Source: Canibacter sp052085365
Lineage (GTDB): Bacteria > Actinomycetota > Actinomycetes > Actinomycetales > Microbacteriaceae
Direction: 5' to 3'
Assembly (NCBI GenBank): GCA_052085365.1
Contig: JBQDFP010000011.1
Span: forward strand, 15,291 to 79,290
DNA: 64,000 bases
Shown: positions 27,096 through 34,913 of the stretch, piece after piece
Position numbering within the stretch: the first letter of the stretch is position 1
Layout of the letters: every line of letters begins with the position of its first letter
The notes under the pieces: generated by a model
What the model was told of the DNA's origin: nothing
What the model saw: the letters and a program-made list of their open reading frames with translations, nothing else
Databases searched by the model: none
Program-made: the position numbers and the translations under genes

Positions 27096-27435
27096 CGAGT
27101 GTTCGCTCCTCAAGGTCTCCAGAGAGTACGTGTGCGTGCACGTGAAAAACTGTTTGGCCCGCGTTGGCACCATTGTTAAAGATGAGTCGGAAGTCTCCGT
27201 CAGCCTGTTCAGTCGCAAGCTGATGAGCAACCGTCACCATTTCAGCAAGCAGTCCCGGGTCTCCCGCGGCCAGTTCGGTCACGTTCGTATACTCCGTGGT
27301 TTTAGGAATCACCAAAATATGCACTTTTGCCTGCGGGTTCATATCTGGAAACGCAATAACCCGTTCCGTTTCAGCCAGCTTTTCGACTGGAATTTCACCG
27401 GAGACAATCTTTCCAAATACTGTTTCTTCAGCCAT
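27088..27435 (-). CDS. HIT family protein (HinT-like)
   Basis: Nucleoside phosphoramidase-type histidine-triad protein. 115 residues with the catalytic HVHAHVL near residue 96 and the conserved FPDMNPQAKVHILVIPK near residue 29. The start at ATG 27435 is chosen because TAGACT stands exactly six bases upstream, which would place an alternative GTG 27441 outside the transcript. phoH begins inside its last codons. It is 67 bases downstream of rsmE and appears to have its own promoter, so the phoH-ybeY-corC-era block could be transcribed from here. Confidence 0.92.
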   Translation of the reverse strand: MAEETVFGKIVSGEIPVEKLAETERVIAFPDMNPQAKVHILVIPKTTEYTNVTELAAGDPGLLAEMVTVAHQLATEQADGDFRLIFNNGANAGQTVFHVHAHVLSGDLEERTLVG

Positions 27436-27441
27436 ATCCAC

Positions 27442-27447
27442 AGTCTA
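27442..27447 (-). promoter_or_regulatory. -10 hexamer TAGACT, HIT gene (leaderless pattern)
   Basis: TAGACT, six bases, then ATG 27435. A candidate internal promoter for HIT-phoH-ybeY-corC-era. Confidence 0.5.
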
Positions 27448-27502
27448 CTGGGCAAATCTCTGTCGTTTCAGCTGCGTGCTTATTCTGACCAGAAATTTAC
27501 GA

Positions 27503-28264
27503 CTACCAGGTGCGGTTGAGTGTATGGATCATTGCGATTGCGGCGGGACCCGCACTCGAGGTGCGAAGCACGTGCGAGCCAAGTTTCACAGGTGTTGCGC
27601 CACGTTGCTCAAGCGCAACAATTTCTGCTTCAGTAATTCCACCTTCAGGGCCGACCACCACTGTGATGCCGTGCGGTGGCTCAGGGCTCTCCAGGCGTAA
27701 TACATACGCATCACGCAGGTGCTGGTCGGCGCGTGGATCCAGCACAAATACTGGGTGACGCGCACTGCCTTCCGACTTAAGAATGTCGTCAGTAGAGATC
27801 GCGTCTGTCACGCGCGGAATGTATGCGCGCAGTGATTGTTTTGCAGCTTCGTAGGCTACGCGTTGCCACTTCGCACACCCTTTAGTTTTCTTATCTGGCG
27901 AGTTCCATCGCGAGACTGATCGATCAGCCTGCCATGGCTGAACGGTCGTCACACCAAATTCGGTGGACTGCTCAACCGCGCGCTCTGCGCGATCACCTTT
28001 GGCAAGAGCCTGCACGAGCGTGATTGGAACCGAAGCGGGTTCCTCCCTATTGACCTCAAGAATCGTCGCAGTGAAACGTGAACCAAACGTCTCGTTCACC
28101 ACGCAGCTCGCGATCACGCCCGCGCCATCTCCGACAAGAATTGTCTCATCAGCGCGCAGACGTGAAACTTTTACAGCGTGCCGTCCTTCGTCACCAGTGA
28201 CCTCGAGGATATCGCCCAGGTCCCAGGAGCCGGCGTGGTCCGGGCTGTAGTACAAATGAGCCAT
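27503..28264 (-). CDS. rsmE: 16S rRNA (uracil-1498-N3)-methyltransferase RsmE
   Basis: SPOUT-class methyltransferase modifying U1498 of 16S rRNA. 253 residues: N-terminal PUA-like domain with DEGRHAVKVSRLRADE near residue 25, then the trefoil-knot SAM site with VVGPEGGITEAEI near residue 207 and LGSHVLRTSSAGPAAIAMI near the end, all diagnostic. It follows dnaJ by 21 bases; dnaJ-rsmE is a common actinobacterial pair. Confidence 0.96.
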   Translation of the reverse strand: MAHLYYSPDHAGSWDLGDILEVTGDEGRHAVKVSRLRADETILVGDGAGVIASCVVNETFGSRFTATILEVNREEPASVPITLVQALAKGDRAERAVEQSTEFGVTTVQPWQADRSVSRWNSPDKKTKGCAKWQRVAYEAAKQSLRAYIPRVTDAISTDDILKSEGSARHPVFVLDPRADQHLRDAYVLRLESPEPPHGITVVVGPEGGITEAEIVALEQRGATPVKLGSHVLRTSSAGPAAIAMIHTLNRTW

Positions 28265-28285
28265 ACGAACTCGGCGCCAATCCGG

Positions 28286-29392
28286 TTATGCGTTTCCGAA
28301 AAATCGGTTACGGAGTTTACCAAAGAAGCCCTTTTGAAATTCTCCAAGTTGCGGGGCGTTATGTGGCCGGAGCTCAGCAAACTCCCGCAAAAGTGCAGTT
28401 TCTTTCTTACCGAGCTTCGTTGGGGTCACGACCTGGACAGCCACTTTCAGGTCGCCGCGCCGTCCTCCGCGAAGTTCTTGAATGCCGCGCCCACGAACGG
28501 CCATAATGTCTCCCGACTGGGTTCCTTCTGGGATATCAATTTCGATTTCCCCGTCAAGGCCAGAGAGGACCGCTTTTGTACCAAAGATCGCATCCACCAT
28601 GTCAACATCAAGGGTGCACAGCAGGTCGTTCGCGTCTCGACTGAACACGTCATTTGTTTTGATGTGGAATTCCACATAAAGATCACCGTTCGGCCCGCCA
28701 CCCGGGCCGACTTCACCTCCGCCACGCATTTTCAGACGTGTGCCATCTTCAATACCTGACGGGACTTCGATCGGCAGCGTGCGACGTTCTCGGACGCGGC
28801 CTTTACCTGCACATTCGACACACGGGTTATCAATGACGGTGCCGAAGCCTTGACAAGTGCCGCAGGGGTGGTTCGTGATCACCGGACCGAGAATGCTGCG
28901 TACCTGTCGCTGAACATGGCCTGATCCATTGCACACATCACAGGTGCGTGGGCTCGTACCGGGCTGGCAGCATGAACCATGGCAGGTACCACACAATGCC
29001 GCGGTGTTCATCGTAATGTCTCTTGTGGTGCCAAAGACGATGTCTTGCAGCTCAACATCGACACGGATGAGTGCATCATCACCACGTTGTGTGCGACTGT
29101 TCGGGCGACCGGCACCGCCAAAGCCAAAGCCCCCGCCGAACATGTTGCCGAGGAAATCCCCAAAGTCACCGAAACTGCCGAATCCTTCTGATCCACCCAT
29201 GTCATATTTTTGACGTTCTTCTGGGTTGCTCAACACGTCATACGCGTGCGTCACCGTTTTGAAGCGTTCTGAAGCTTCAGGGCTTGGGTTTCGGTCAGGG
29301 TGCAGCTCGTTCGCGAGTTTCAAATAGGCTCGCTTAATTTCTTTCTCGCTTGCATCCCGGCTCACACCAAGCGTTTCGTAGTGGTCAGCCAC
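28286..29392 (-). CDS. dnaJ: Chaperone protein DnaJ (hrcA-linked copy)
   Basis: Hsp40 co-chaperone of DnaK. 368 residues: J domain with HPD at 31-33, Gly/Phe-rich region with GDFLGNMFGGGFGFGGAG near residue 85, four cysteine repeats at about 134-210, and C-terminal client-binding domains. The first repeat is odd: CGTCHGSCC in place of the expected C-x2-C-x-G-x-G, adding two cysteines; the other three (CDVCNGSG, CGTCQGFG, CVECAGKG) are normal. Start GTG with a GCAGGAG Shine-Dalgarno. It follows hrcA by 30 bases and shares the CIRCE-controlled promoter, so it should be heat-induced. Actinobacteria usually have a second dnaJ with dnaK, not in this window. Confidence 0.96.
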   Translation of the reverse strand: MADHYETLGVSRDASEKEIKRAYLKLANELHPDRNPSPEASERFKTVTHAYDVLSNPEERQKYDMGGSEGFGSFGDFGDFLGNMFGGGFGFGGAGRPNSRTQRGDDALIRVDVELQDIVFGTTRDITMNTAALCGTCHGSCCQPGTSPRTCDVCNGSGHVQRQVRSILGPVITNHPCGTCQGFGTVIDNPCVECAGKGRVRERRTLPIEVPSGIEDGTRLKMRGGGEVGPGGGPNGDLYVEFHIKTNDVFSRDANDLLCTLDVDMVDAIFGTKAVLSGLDGEIEIDIPEGTQSGDIMAVRGRGIQELRGGRRGDLKVAVQVVTPTKLGKKETALLREFAELRPHNAPQLGEFQKGFFGKLRNRFFGNA

Positions 29393-29422
29393 CAGTTTCG
29401 ACTCCTGCTTCTCTCGTGTTTG

Positions 29423-30460
29423 TTATGCTTCGGTACCTAAAATTTTGCCCAGGTATCGAGCAACAGCTCGTACTGCAGACATATTCCCGGCATAGTCCAT
29501 TCGTATAGGTCCAAGCACGCCTATGCGTGATTGGGTGTGTTCGTCACCGGAGTATCTGCCAGTGATAACGGCAGCTCCAGAAAGTCCGTACGGTTCATTT
29601 TCACGACCGATCGATGCCGCGACTTCATTGTTTTCGTCTGCAAGTTCTTGAAACAGTCGAATCAACGTCACCTGTTCTTCGAGTGCTTCCAGAACATTCG
29701 AGACCCGCCCGGCAAAATCTTCTGTACGTGACAGGTTCGCCGTTCCGGCTACGGTCATGCGTTGTGGTCGTCCCATATGCAGTTGTTGTGCGACTGCATC
29801 AAGAACACGTTTGACCAGGTGTGCTTCTTCTTCGTCGGTCCATTCCGCCAGAGAGGCAGTGAGATCTTCGATCGCGGTGAGTGCTTCGTGAATTTCACGA
29901 CCCACAGTTGCCTGCGTAATGCGATCCCGCAAACCAGCCACCCATGCTTCCGCAACTTTCGCTGCCGGCAAGGGCACTACTTGCTGCTCGACAACACCAG
30001 CACCGGTAATGAGCACGCTCAACACTCGTTCTTCGGCGATAGGAACAAGTTCAATGTGACGCACAATAACCCGGGTCTGAGAAGGATATTGCACAACCGC
30101 AACCTGGTTTGTGAGCTGGGCGAGAATGCGGGTCGTGCGATGCATGACCTCGTCCAGGTCATTACTCTCACCTAAGAACCGTTCGATCGCTGCGGTCTGG
30201 GCGGCGCTTAAGGGTCGCGCACGAGTGAGTGTGTCGACATAGAGCCGGTATCCTTTATCGGTTGGTATCCGGCCAGATGACGTATGTGGCGCAATTATCA
30301 GGTCTTCGTCTTCGAGCGCCACCATATCGTTACGAATCGTGGCGGCCGAGACCCCAAGTGGGTACCGGTCAACAATACGTTTTGACCCAACAGGTTCGCT
30401 CGAGGCCACATAGTCGCGAACGATCGCATGAAGGACTTGCAGGCTACGGTCACTCACCAT
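29423..30460 (-). CDS. hrcA: Heat-inducible transcription repressor HrcA
   Basis: Represses class I heat-shock genes by binding CIRCE. 345 residues: N-terminal winged helix with SEPVGSKRI near residue 21 and GVSAATIRNDMVALED near residue 35, a GAF-like middle, and the C-terminal HrcA dimer region with GLSGAAVITGRYSG and GVLGPIRMDYAGNMSAVRAVARYL near the end. ATG 30460 has a strong GGAGAGGGGAC Shine-Dalgarno. A CIRCE operator lies about 50 bases upstream, so the gene is autoregulated with dnaJ. Confidence 0.97.
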   Translation of the reverse strand: MVSDRSLQVLHAIVRDYVASSEPVGSKRIVDRYPLGVSAATIRNDMVALEDEDLIIAPHTSSGRIPTDKGYRLYVDTLTRARPLSAAQTAAIERFLGESNDLDEVMHRTTRILAQLTNQVAVVQYPSQTRVIVRHIELVPIAEERVLSVLITGAGVVEQQVVPLPAAKVAEAWVAGLRDRITQATVGREIHEALTAIEDLTASLAEWTDEEEAHLVKRVLDAVAQQLHMGRPQRMTVAGTANLSRTEDFAGRVSNVLEALEEQVTLIRLFQELADENNEVAASIGRENEPYGLSGAAVITGRYSGDEHTQSRIGVLGPIRMDYAGNMSAVRAVARYLGKILGTEA

Positions 30461-30509
30461 AATTTGTCCCCTCTCCGATCAGACGTGTACGTGGGTTCAC
30501 CCAACTGGG

Positions 30510-30536
30510 TTGGCACTCTCAAGCTTCGAGTGCCAG
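30510..30536. promoter_or_regulatory. CIRCE operator (HrcA-binding site)
   Basis: TTGGCACTC, nine bases, GAGTGCCAG: inverted repeat with the canonical nine-base spacer and only the A-to-G/T-to-C change from the TTAGCACTC/GAGTGCTAA consensus. A TAGAGT hexamer three bases upstream on the minus strand could be the -10, placing the transcription start inside CIRCE. Confidence 0.92.
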
Positions 30537-30596
30537 TTTACTCTACTGTCTCATTCTTCGTGCTGTGCATGTCTGCAAAAGGCCCGCTCCTGGCAA

Positions 30597-31829
30597 TTAT
30601 TCGACGGAACCCAACAAGTGATGAATCACTGTGTCAGCAAGCAAGCGGCCGCGTCGAGTCGGAATCAAACGCCCGCCAATCGCGGACTTGCCTTCGATGA
30701 GTCCCTCCGAAATCAGTTCTGGCACACGCGCGCGCTCTGTTTTCGAAAGTGTAGCGGTGTCGAGCCCGTCACGAATGCGAGTCTCGAGCAAAATTCGTTC
30801 GACTCGACGCGCTTCTGCGTCAAGAATTTCTCGGGAATGCGCAGGGGTCACGCCGGCGCGAATCCGTTCCGCATATGCACGAGGGTGCTTCACATTCCAC
30901 CAGCGAACTCCGCCAACATGGCTATGTGCTCCAGGCCCAACTCCCCACCAGTCGTCGCCTTTCCAGTAGGAAAGATTGTGGGTGGACCGGGTTGACTCAG
31001 TTCTGGACCAGTTGCTGATTTCATACCAGTGATAGTCAGCATCTTCGAGCGTCTGATCCACAAATTCATACATATCGGCTTGCAAGTCATCGTCAGGGGC
31101 TGCCACACGGCCCCGTTTGATCTGTGACGCAAGTTTCGTTCCTTCTTCAATAATCAGCGCATATGCCGAGATATGGTCGGGCTCACAGGCGAGAGCAGTC
31201 TCGACAGAGGTCTTCCAATTATTGAGAGTTTCCCCCGGGGCCCCATAAATCAGGTCAAGGCTTACTTGCAGCCCCGCATCTTTCGCCCATTGAACCACCT
31301 GCGGTACCCGCTCAGGCGTGTGCGTGCGATCGAGTGTTTTGAGTACGCTCGGCACGGCGGACTGCATCCCAAAACTCACACGCGTGAAGCCAGCTTGAGC
31401 CAGTTTCTCTAGATACGCAAAATCGACTGAATCAGGGTTCGCTTCGGTTGTCACTTCAGCATTTGTCTGTATGCCCCACTCCGCGCGTATGCGCTCAAGC
31501 ACACCTGCGAGGTCTTCTGCAGGCAACAGGGTCGGAGTACCCCCTCCGAAGAAAACGCTGTGAACGTCACGCTCGGGTATATTTGCCCGCCGCAGCACTT
31601 CTGCACCAAACGACACTTCCTCAGCAGCTTCGCTCGCGTAATGCGCTCGATTTGTCGTCCCCAGGTCCTCGGCAGTGTACGTGTTGAAATCACAGTATCC
31701 ACAGCGCACCCGACAATACGGAACATGAACGTACACCGCGAATTCACGATTGTTCGCGCCTTCGCGTGCCTGCGCTGGCAGACTCCCATCACTTGGGACG
31801 GGGTCACCTACGGGCAGCACACTTGGCAC
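30597..31829 (-). CDS. hemW: Radical SAM heme chaperone HemW
   Basis: Heme-binding radical SAM protein related to oxygen-independent coproporphyrinogen oxidase; proposed to insert heme into respiratory enzymes. 410 residues with the iron-sulfur motif C39-x3-C43-x2-C46 (PYCRVRCGYCDF), FFGGGTPTLL near residue 95 and EANPDSVDF near residue 129. The cysteine after the cluster that marks true HemN (CxxxCxxCxC) is absent, since the next residue is Asp-Phe, supporting HemW. The GTG start shares one base with the stop of the upstream DUF1990 gene. Confidence 0.92.
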   Translation of the reverse strand: MPSVLPVGDPVPSDGSLPAQAREGANNREFAVYVHVPYCRVRCGYCDFNTYTAEDLGTTNRAHYASEAAEEVSFGAEVLRRANIPERDVHSVFFGGGTPTLLPAEDLAGVLERIRAEWGIQTNAEVTTEANPDSVDFAYLEKLAQAGFTRVSFGMQSAVPSVLKTLDRTHTPERVPQVVQWAKDAGLQVSLDLIYGAPGETLNNWKTSVETALACEPDHISAYALIIEEGTKLASQIKRGRVAAPDDDLQADMYEFVDQTLEDADYHWYEISNWSRTESTRSTHNLSYWKGDDWWGVGPGAHSHVGGVRWWNVKHPRAYAERIRAGVTPAHSREILDAEARRVERILLETRIRDGLDTATLSKTERARVPELISEGLIEGKSAIGGRLIPTRRGRLLADTVIHHLLGSVE

Positions 31830-32506
31830 TATTCTGCTCCGGGGCGCGGATGTGACTCCGGAATCGCTCCCGGTCTGAACGCATCAAGCACACGCTTGAC
31901 TCCGGTGATAGCTGAGCGTACCTGGGCGCCTGAACGTAATGGCACCACCGACTTGGGAGGGTGAACAAACCCGCGTGCGGTAACCCAAACAGTTTCATCG
32001 TCACGAAGTTGAACTGCGAGACGGACTTCACCGTCTACACCATTGCTATCCGCAGTCCCGAGCACGAGACCAGTTTCTTTCGCACTGTAGACGACACGCA
32101 GCACATACATCTCGCGTTCACGTCCATGATTGATCGCAAATGTCGCGTGGGTTCCTGCGGACACATACGGACTTCCGTCTGGTCCGTAAAGTTCCTCCGT
32201 CGTGAGCCGACGGCGCGGTTCGGTGTCGGCTTCGTCCAGTCCCGAATACTGCGGTGCAGCACCTTTATGCTGGTGCACCAGCTCATAGCCTGCTGCTGAG
32301 AATACCCGCCACGTCATCAATGCGTCAGTGGCTGCAAGAAAACGTGCTTCACCCGAACCAACATGGAGTTCTTCAGTGAAAGGTGTGGATGAATTTGGTG
32401 GGAAACGCATCAAATCAACCGCCTCGCTCGCGCCTATTTCGACGTAGCTGAGCGGCGAGTCTTGAAAGTTTGAGCGGTGACGAACAGGACTTTCAGAACG
32501 GCTCAT
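31829..32506 (-). CDS. DUF1990 family protein
   Basis: 225 residues of unknown function. It has the pattern of the DUF1990 family: SYVEIGASEA near residue 20, HVGSGEARFLAATDALMTWRVF near residue 48, then a beta-rich domain with a SYNTHETIC-free region of THATFAINHGREREMYVLRVVYS near residue 145. No membrane segment. It is inserted in frame-coupled fashion between lepA (four-base overlap) and hemW (one-base overlap), an arrangement I associate with other Micrococcales, so it is probably translated together with them. The role is unknown. Confidence 0.75.
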   Translation of the reverse strand: MSRSESPVRHRSNFQDSPLSYVEIGASEAVDLMRFPPNSSTPFTEELHVGSGEARFLAATDALMTWRVFSAAGYELVHQHKGAAPQYSGLDEADTEPRRRLTTEELYGPDGSPYVSAGTHATFAINHGREREMYVLRVVYSAKETGLVLGTADSNGVDGEVRLAVQLRDDETVWVTARGFVHPPKSVVPLRSGAQVRSAITGVKRVLDAFRPGAIPESHPRPGAE

Positions 32507-34356
32507 TTCTTGCCATCCTTTCCTTCAACGTCTCCTGATAGAGCAGCAATGAAGGCCTCCTGCGGCACCTCCACTCGACCAACCATCTTCATACGTTTCT
32601 TGCCTTCTTTCTGCTTTTCAAGCAGTTTACGCTTTCGGCTAATATCACCGCCGTAGCACTTGGCAAGGACGTCTTTTCGGATCGCTCGAATATTTTCACG
32701 CGCAATGATTCGCGCACCAATAGCGGCCTGGATCGGCACCTCGAATTGCTGCCGCGGAATCAACTTACGCAGTCGCTCCGTCATCATCGTGCCGTAGTGG
32801 TACGCACTATCTCGGTGCACAATCGCGCTAAAAGCATCGACCTGGTCACCTTGAAGCAAAATATCCACTTTCACCAAGTCAGAAGCCTCGTGGCCATCGG
32901 GCTCATAGTCGAGGCTGGCGTAGCCCTGCGTACGGCTCTTCAACTGGTCAAAGAAATCGAACACGATCTCGCCGAGCGGAATTCGGTATCGCAACTCTAC
33001 ACGTTCCGTTCCGAGGTACTCCATACCCTTGAGCTCGCCGCGACGGCTTTGGCAAAGATCCATAATAGCGCCCACATATTCCTTGGGTGCCAGCACCGCT
33101 GCACGAACCATGGGTTCTACAACGGTGTTGATCTTGCCATCGGGATATTCGCTGGGATTGGTGACCAAGACTTCGACGCCGTCTTCACGTTCGACACGGT
33201 ATACCACCGAAGGCGCCGTCGCGATCAGGTCAAGATCAAATTCTCGCCTGAGTCGTTCGCTAATGATTTCCAAGTGCAGCAGCCCCAAGAACCCGACACG
33301 GAATCCGAATCCCAGTGCGACCGAGGTCTCTGGTTCATACTGCAACGCCGCATCTTCAAGTTTGAGCTTGTCAAGAGCTTCACGAAGCACTGGATAATCA
33401 CTGCCATCAATTGGGTAGAGACCTGAATACACCATCGGTTTCGGGTCGGTGTAACCGGGAAGCGGGTCAGTTGCCGGCTTGCGTGCGTCGGTGATCGTGT
33501 CGCCAACTTTCGACTGGCGAACATCTTTTACACCCGTGATCAAATAGCCGACTTCACCGACTCCCAGACCGTCAGTTGCCATCGCAATTGGTGACGAGAC
33601 GCCGATCTCGAGCGCCTCATGGTCAGCACCCGTTGACATCATCTGGATTTTTTGACGTGGAATAAGTTTGCCGTCGATCATTCGGACGTAAGTGACAACG
33701 CCGCGATACGGGTCATACACTGAGTCGAAAATCATAGCGCGGGCAGGAGCTTTTGCCTCACCTGCAGGTGCCGGAACCGCCTCCACCACACGGTCGATAA
33801 GCTCTTCGACACCGACTCCGGTTTTACCCGAGACGGCAAGCACGTCGCTGCGTTCGCAACCGATCAGCTCTGCAATTTCTTGCGCGTATTTTTCAGGATC
33901 AGCTGCAGGCAGATCAATCTTGTTCAGCACCGGAATTATTTCAAGATCATGCTCCATCGCAAGGTACAGGTTTGCGAGAGTTTGCGCCTCGATTCCTTGC
34001 GCAGCATCGACAAGCAAAATTGCACCCTCGCAAGCTGCAAGTGACCGCGAAACCTCATAACTAAAGTCGACGTGACCAGGCGTATCAATCATATTGAGCG
34101 CATACTGCGTCCCCTCATGATCCCAGTGCATTCGCACAGCCTGAGACTTAATCGTAATGCCACGCTCACGCTCAATATCCATACGATCGAGGTACTGTGC
34201 ACGCATTTCACGGTCTGGAACCGTGCCCGTGATTTGCAGCATCCGATCGGCCAGCGTCGATTTGCCGTGGTCAATATGCGCGATGATGCAGAAATTTCGA
34301 ATCACTTCCGGGCTGGTTGCTGCCGGAGCCGGTGGATTCACACTACGAGGAGACAT
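32503..34356 (-). CDS. lepA: Elongation factor 4 (LepA)
   Basis: Ribosomal translocase-like GTPase implicated in 30S biogenesis and stress. 617 residues: G1 AHIDHGKST at 26-34, G3 DTPGHVDF near residue 92, G4 NKIDL near residue 146, then EF-G-like domains and the LepA-specific C-terminal domain with AKCYGGDISRKRKLLEKQKEGKKRMK near residues 570-595. ATG 34356 has no good Shine-Dalgarno; TAATAA stands six bases upstream, close to the leaderless pattern seen at other genes. A hairpin at 34441-34479 separates it from rpsT. Confidence 0.97.
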   Translation of the reverse strand: MSPRSVNPPAPAATSPEVIRNFCIIAHIDHGKSTLADRMLQITGTVPDREMRAQYLDRMDIERERGITIKSQAVRMHWDHEGTQYALNMIDTPGHVDFSYEVSRSLAACEGAILLVDAAQGIEAQTLANLYLAMEHDLEIIPVLNKIDLPAADPEKYAQEIAELIGCERSDVLAVSGKTGVGVEELIDRVVEAVPAPAGEAKAPARAMIFDSVYDPYRGVVTYVRMIDGKLIPRQKIQMMSTGADHEALEIGVSSPIAMATDGLGVGEVGYLITGVKDVRQSKVGDTITDARKPATDPLPGYTDPKPMVYSGLYPIDGSDYPVLREALDKLKLEDAALQYEPETSVALGFGFRVGFLGLLHLEIISERLRREFDLDLIATAPSVVYRVEREDGVEVLVTNPSEYPDGKINTVVEPMVRAAVLAPKEYVGAIMDLCQSRRGELKGMEYLGTERVELRYRIPLGEIVFDFFDQLKSRTQGYASLDYEPDGHEASDLVKVDILLQGDQVDAFSAIVHRDSAYHYGTMMTERLRKLIPRQQFEVPIQAAIGARIIARENIRAIRKDVLAKCYGGDISRKRKLLEKQKEGKKRMKMVGRVEVPQEAFIAALSGDVEGKDGKK

Positions 34357-34440
34357 TGCCCGTTATTATCCCATGGTCAGTCGAAAGTTCCCTCACACCA
34401 CTGAAGTTGAGGGGTGGAACATATGGAGTACAGATATGGA

Positions 34441-34479
34441 AAACGCAGTGCGTCTCACTGTGGAGATCACACTGCGTTT
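34441..34479 (-). terminator. rpsT terminator
   Basis: AAACGCAGTG pairs perfectly with CACTGCGTTT (ten pairs), followed on the minus strand by T-rich TTTTCC. It lies 35 bases after the rpsT stop and before the lepA promoter. Confidence 0.8.
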
Positions 34480-34513
34480 CTACCACGTCACTGAAACTCA
34501 GCGACACGAAGCA

Positions 34514-34774
34514 CTAGAGCGCTGCAACTTTTTGTGCAAGGCGTGACTTGCGGTTTGCAGCCTGGTTCTTGTGGATGACACCCTTGCTCACAGCTTTATC
34601 CAGCTTGCGTGATGCAATAGTCAGCTCTGCCTCTGCTTTTGCTTTGTCACCTGACTGGATAGCGGCGCGCGTGTTGCGCACGAGGGTACGCAGCTCGCTT
34701 TTATATGCACGGTTACGTTCGGTAGCTTTCGCGTTAGTGCGGATGCGCTTGATCTGCGACTTAATATTTGCCAC
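34514..34774 (-). CDS. rpsT: 30S ribosomal protein S20
   Basis: Binds 16S rRNA early in assembly. 86 residues, very basic, with MANIKSQIKRIRTNAKATER at the N terminus and GVIHKNQAANRKSRLA near the C terminus, as in the family. GTG 34774 follows an AAAAGGA. The leader carries a GTGTGG/CCACAC hairpin at 34848-34866 of unknown role. It is preceded by an ABC exporter gene 139 bases away, whereas in relatives holA is usually next. Confidence 0.97.
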   Translation of the reverse strand: MANIKSQIKRIRTNAKATERNRAYKSELRTLVRNTRAAIQSGDKAKAEAELTIASRKLDKAVSKGVIHKNQAANRKSRLAQKVAAL

Positions 34775-34913
34775 GTTGAAATATTCCTTTTCAAGTTGAA
34801 TTCGAAACGTTCGAGTCCGCGTGGCAGAGAGGGCACCAGCGCGGGTGGTGTGGATTTAACCCACACGCAAGCCAATAGAAGAGCTTAGCAGAGTTTTTCA
34901 GGGATTGACTGAT

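Noticed and set aside
32746..33426. 226-codon open frame opposite lepA
   Set aside because: It is antisense to a firm, conserved gene, has no ribosome site or recognisable motif and is a shadow of codon bias. Other long antisense frames (for example 371-772 and 40160-40723) were rejected for the same reason.
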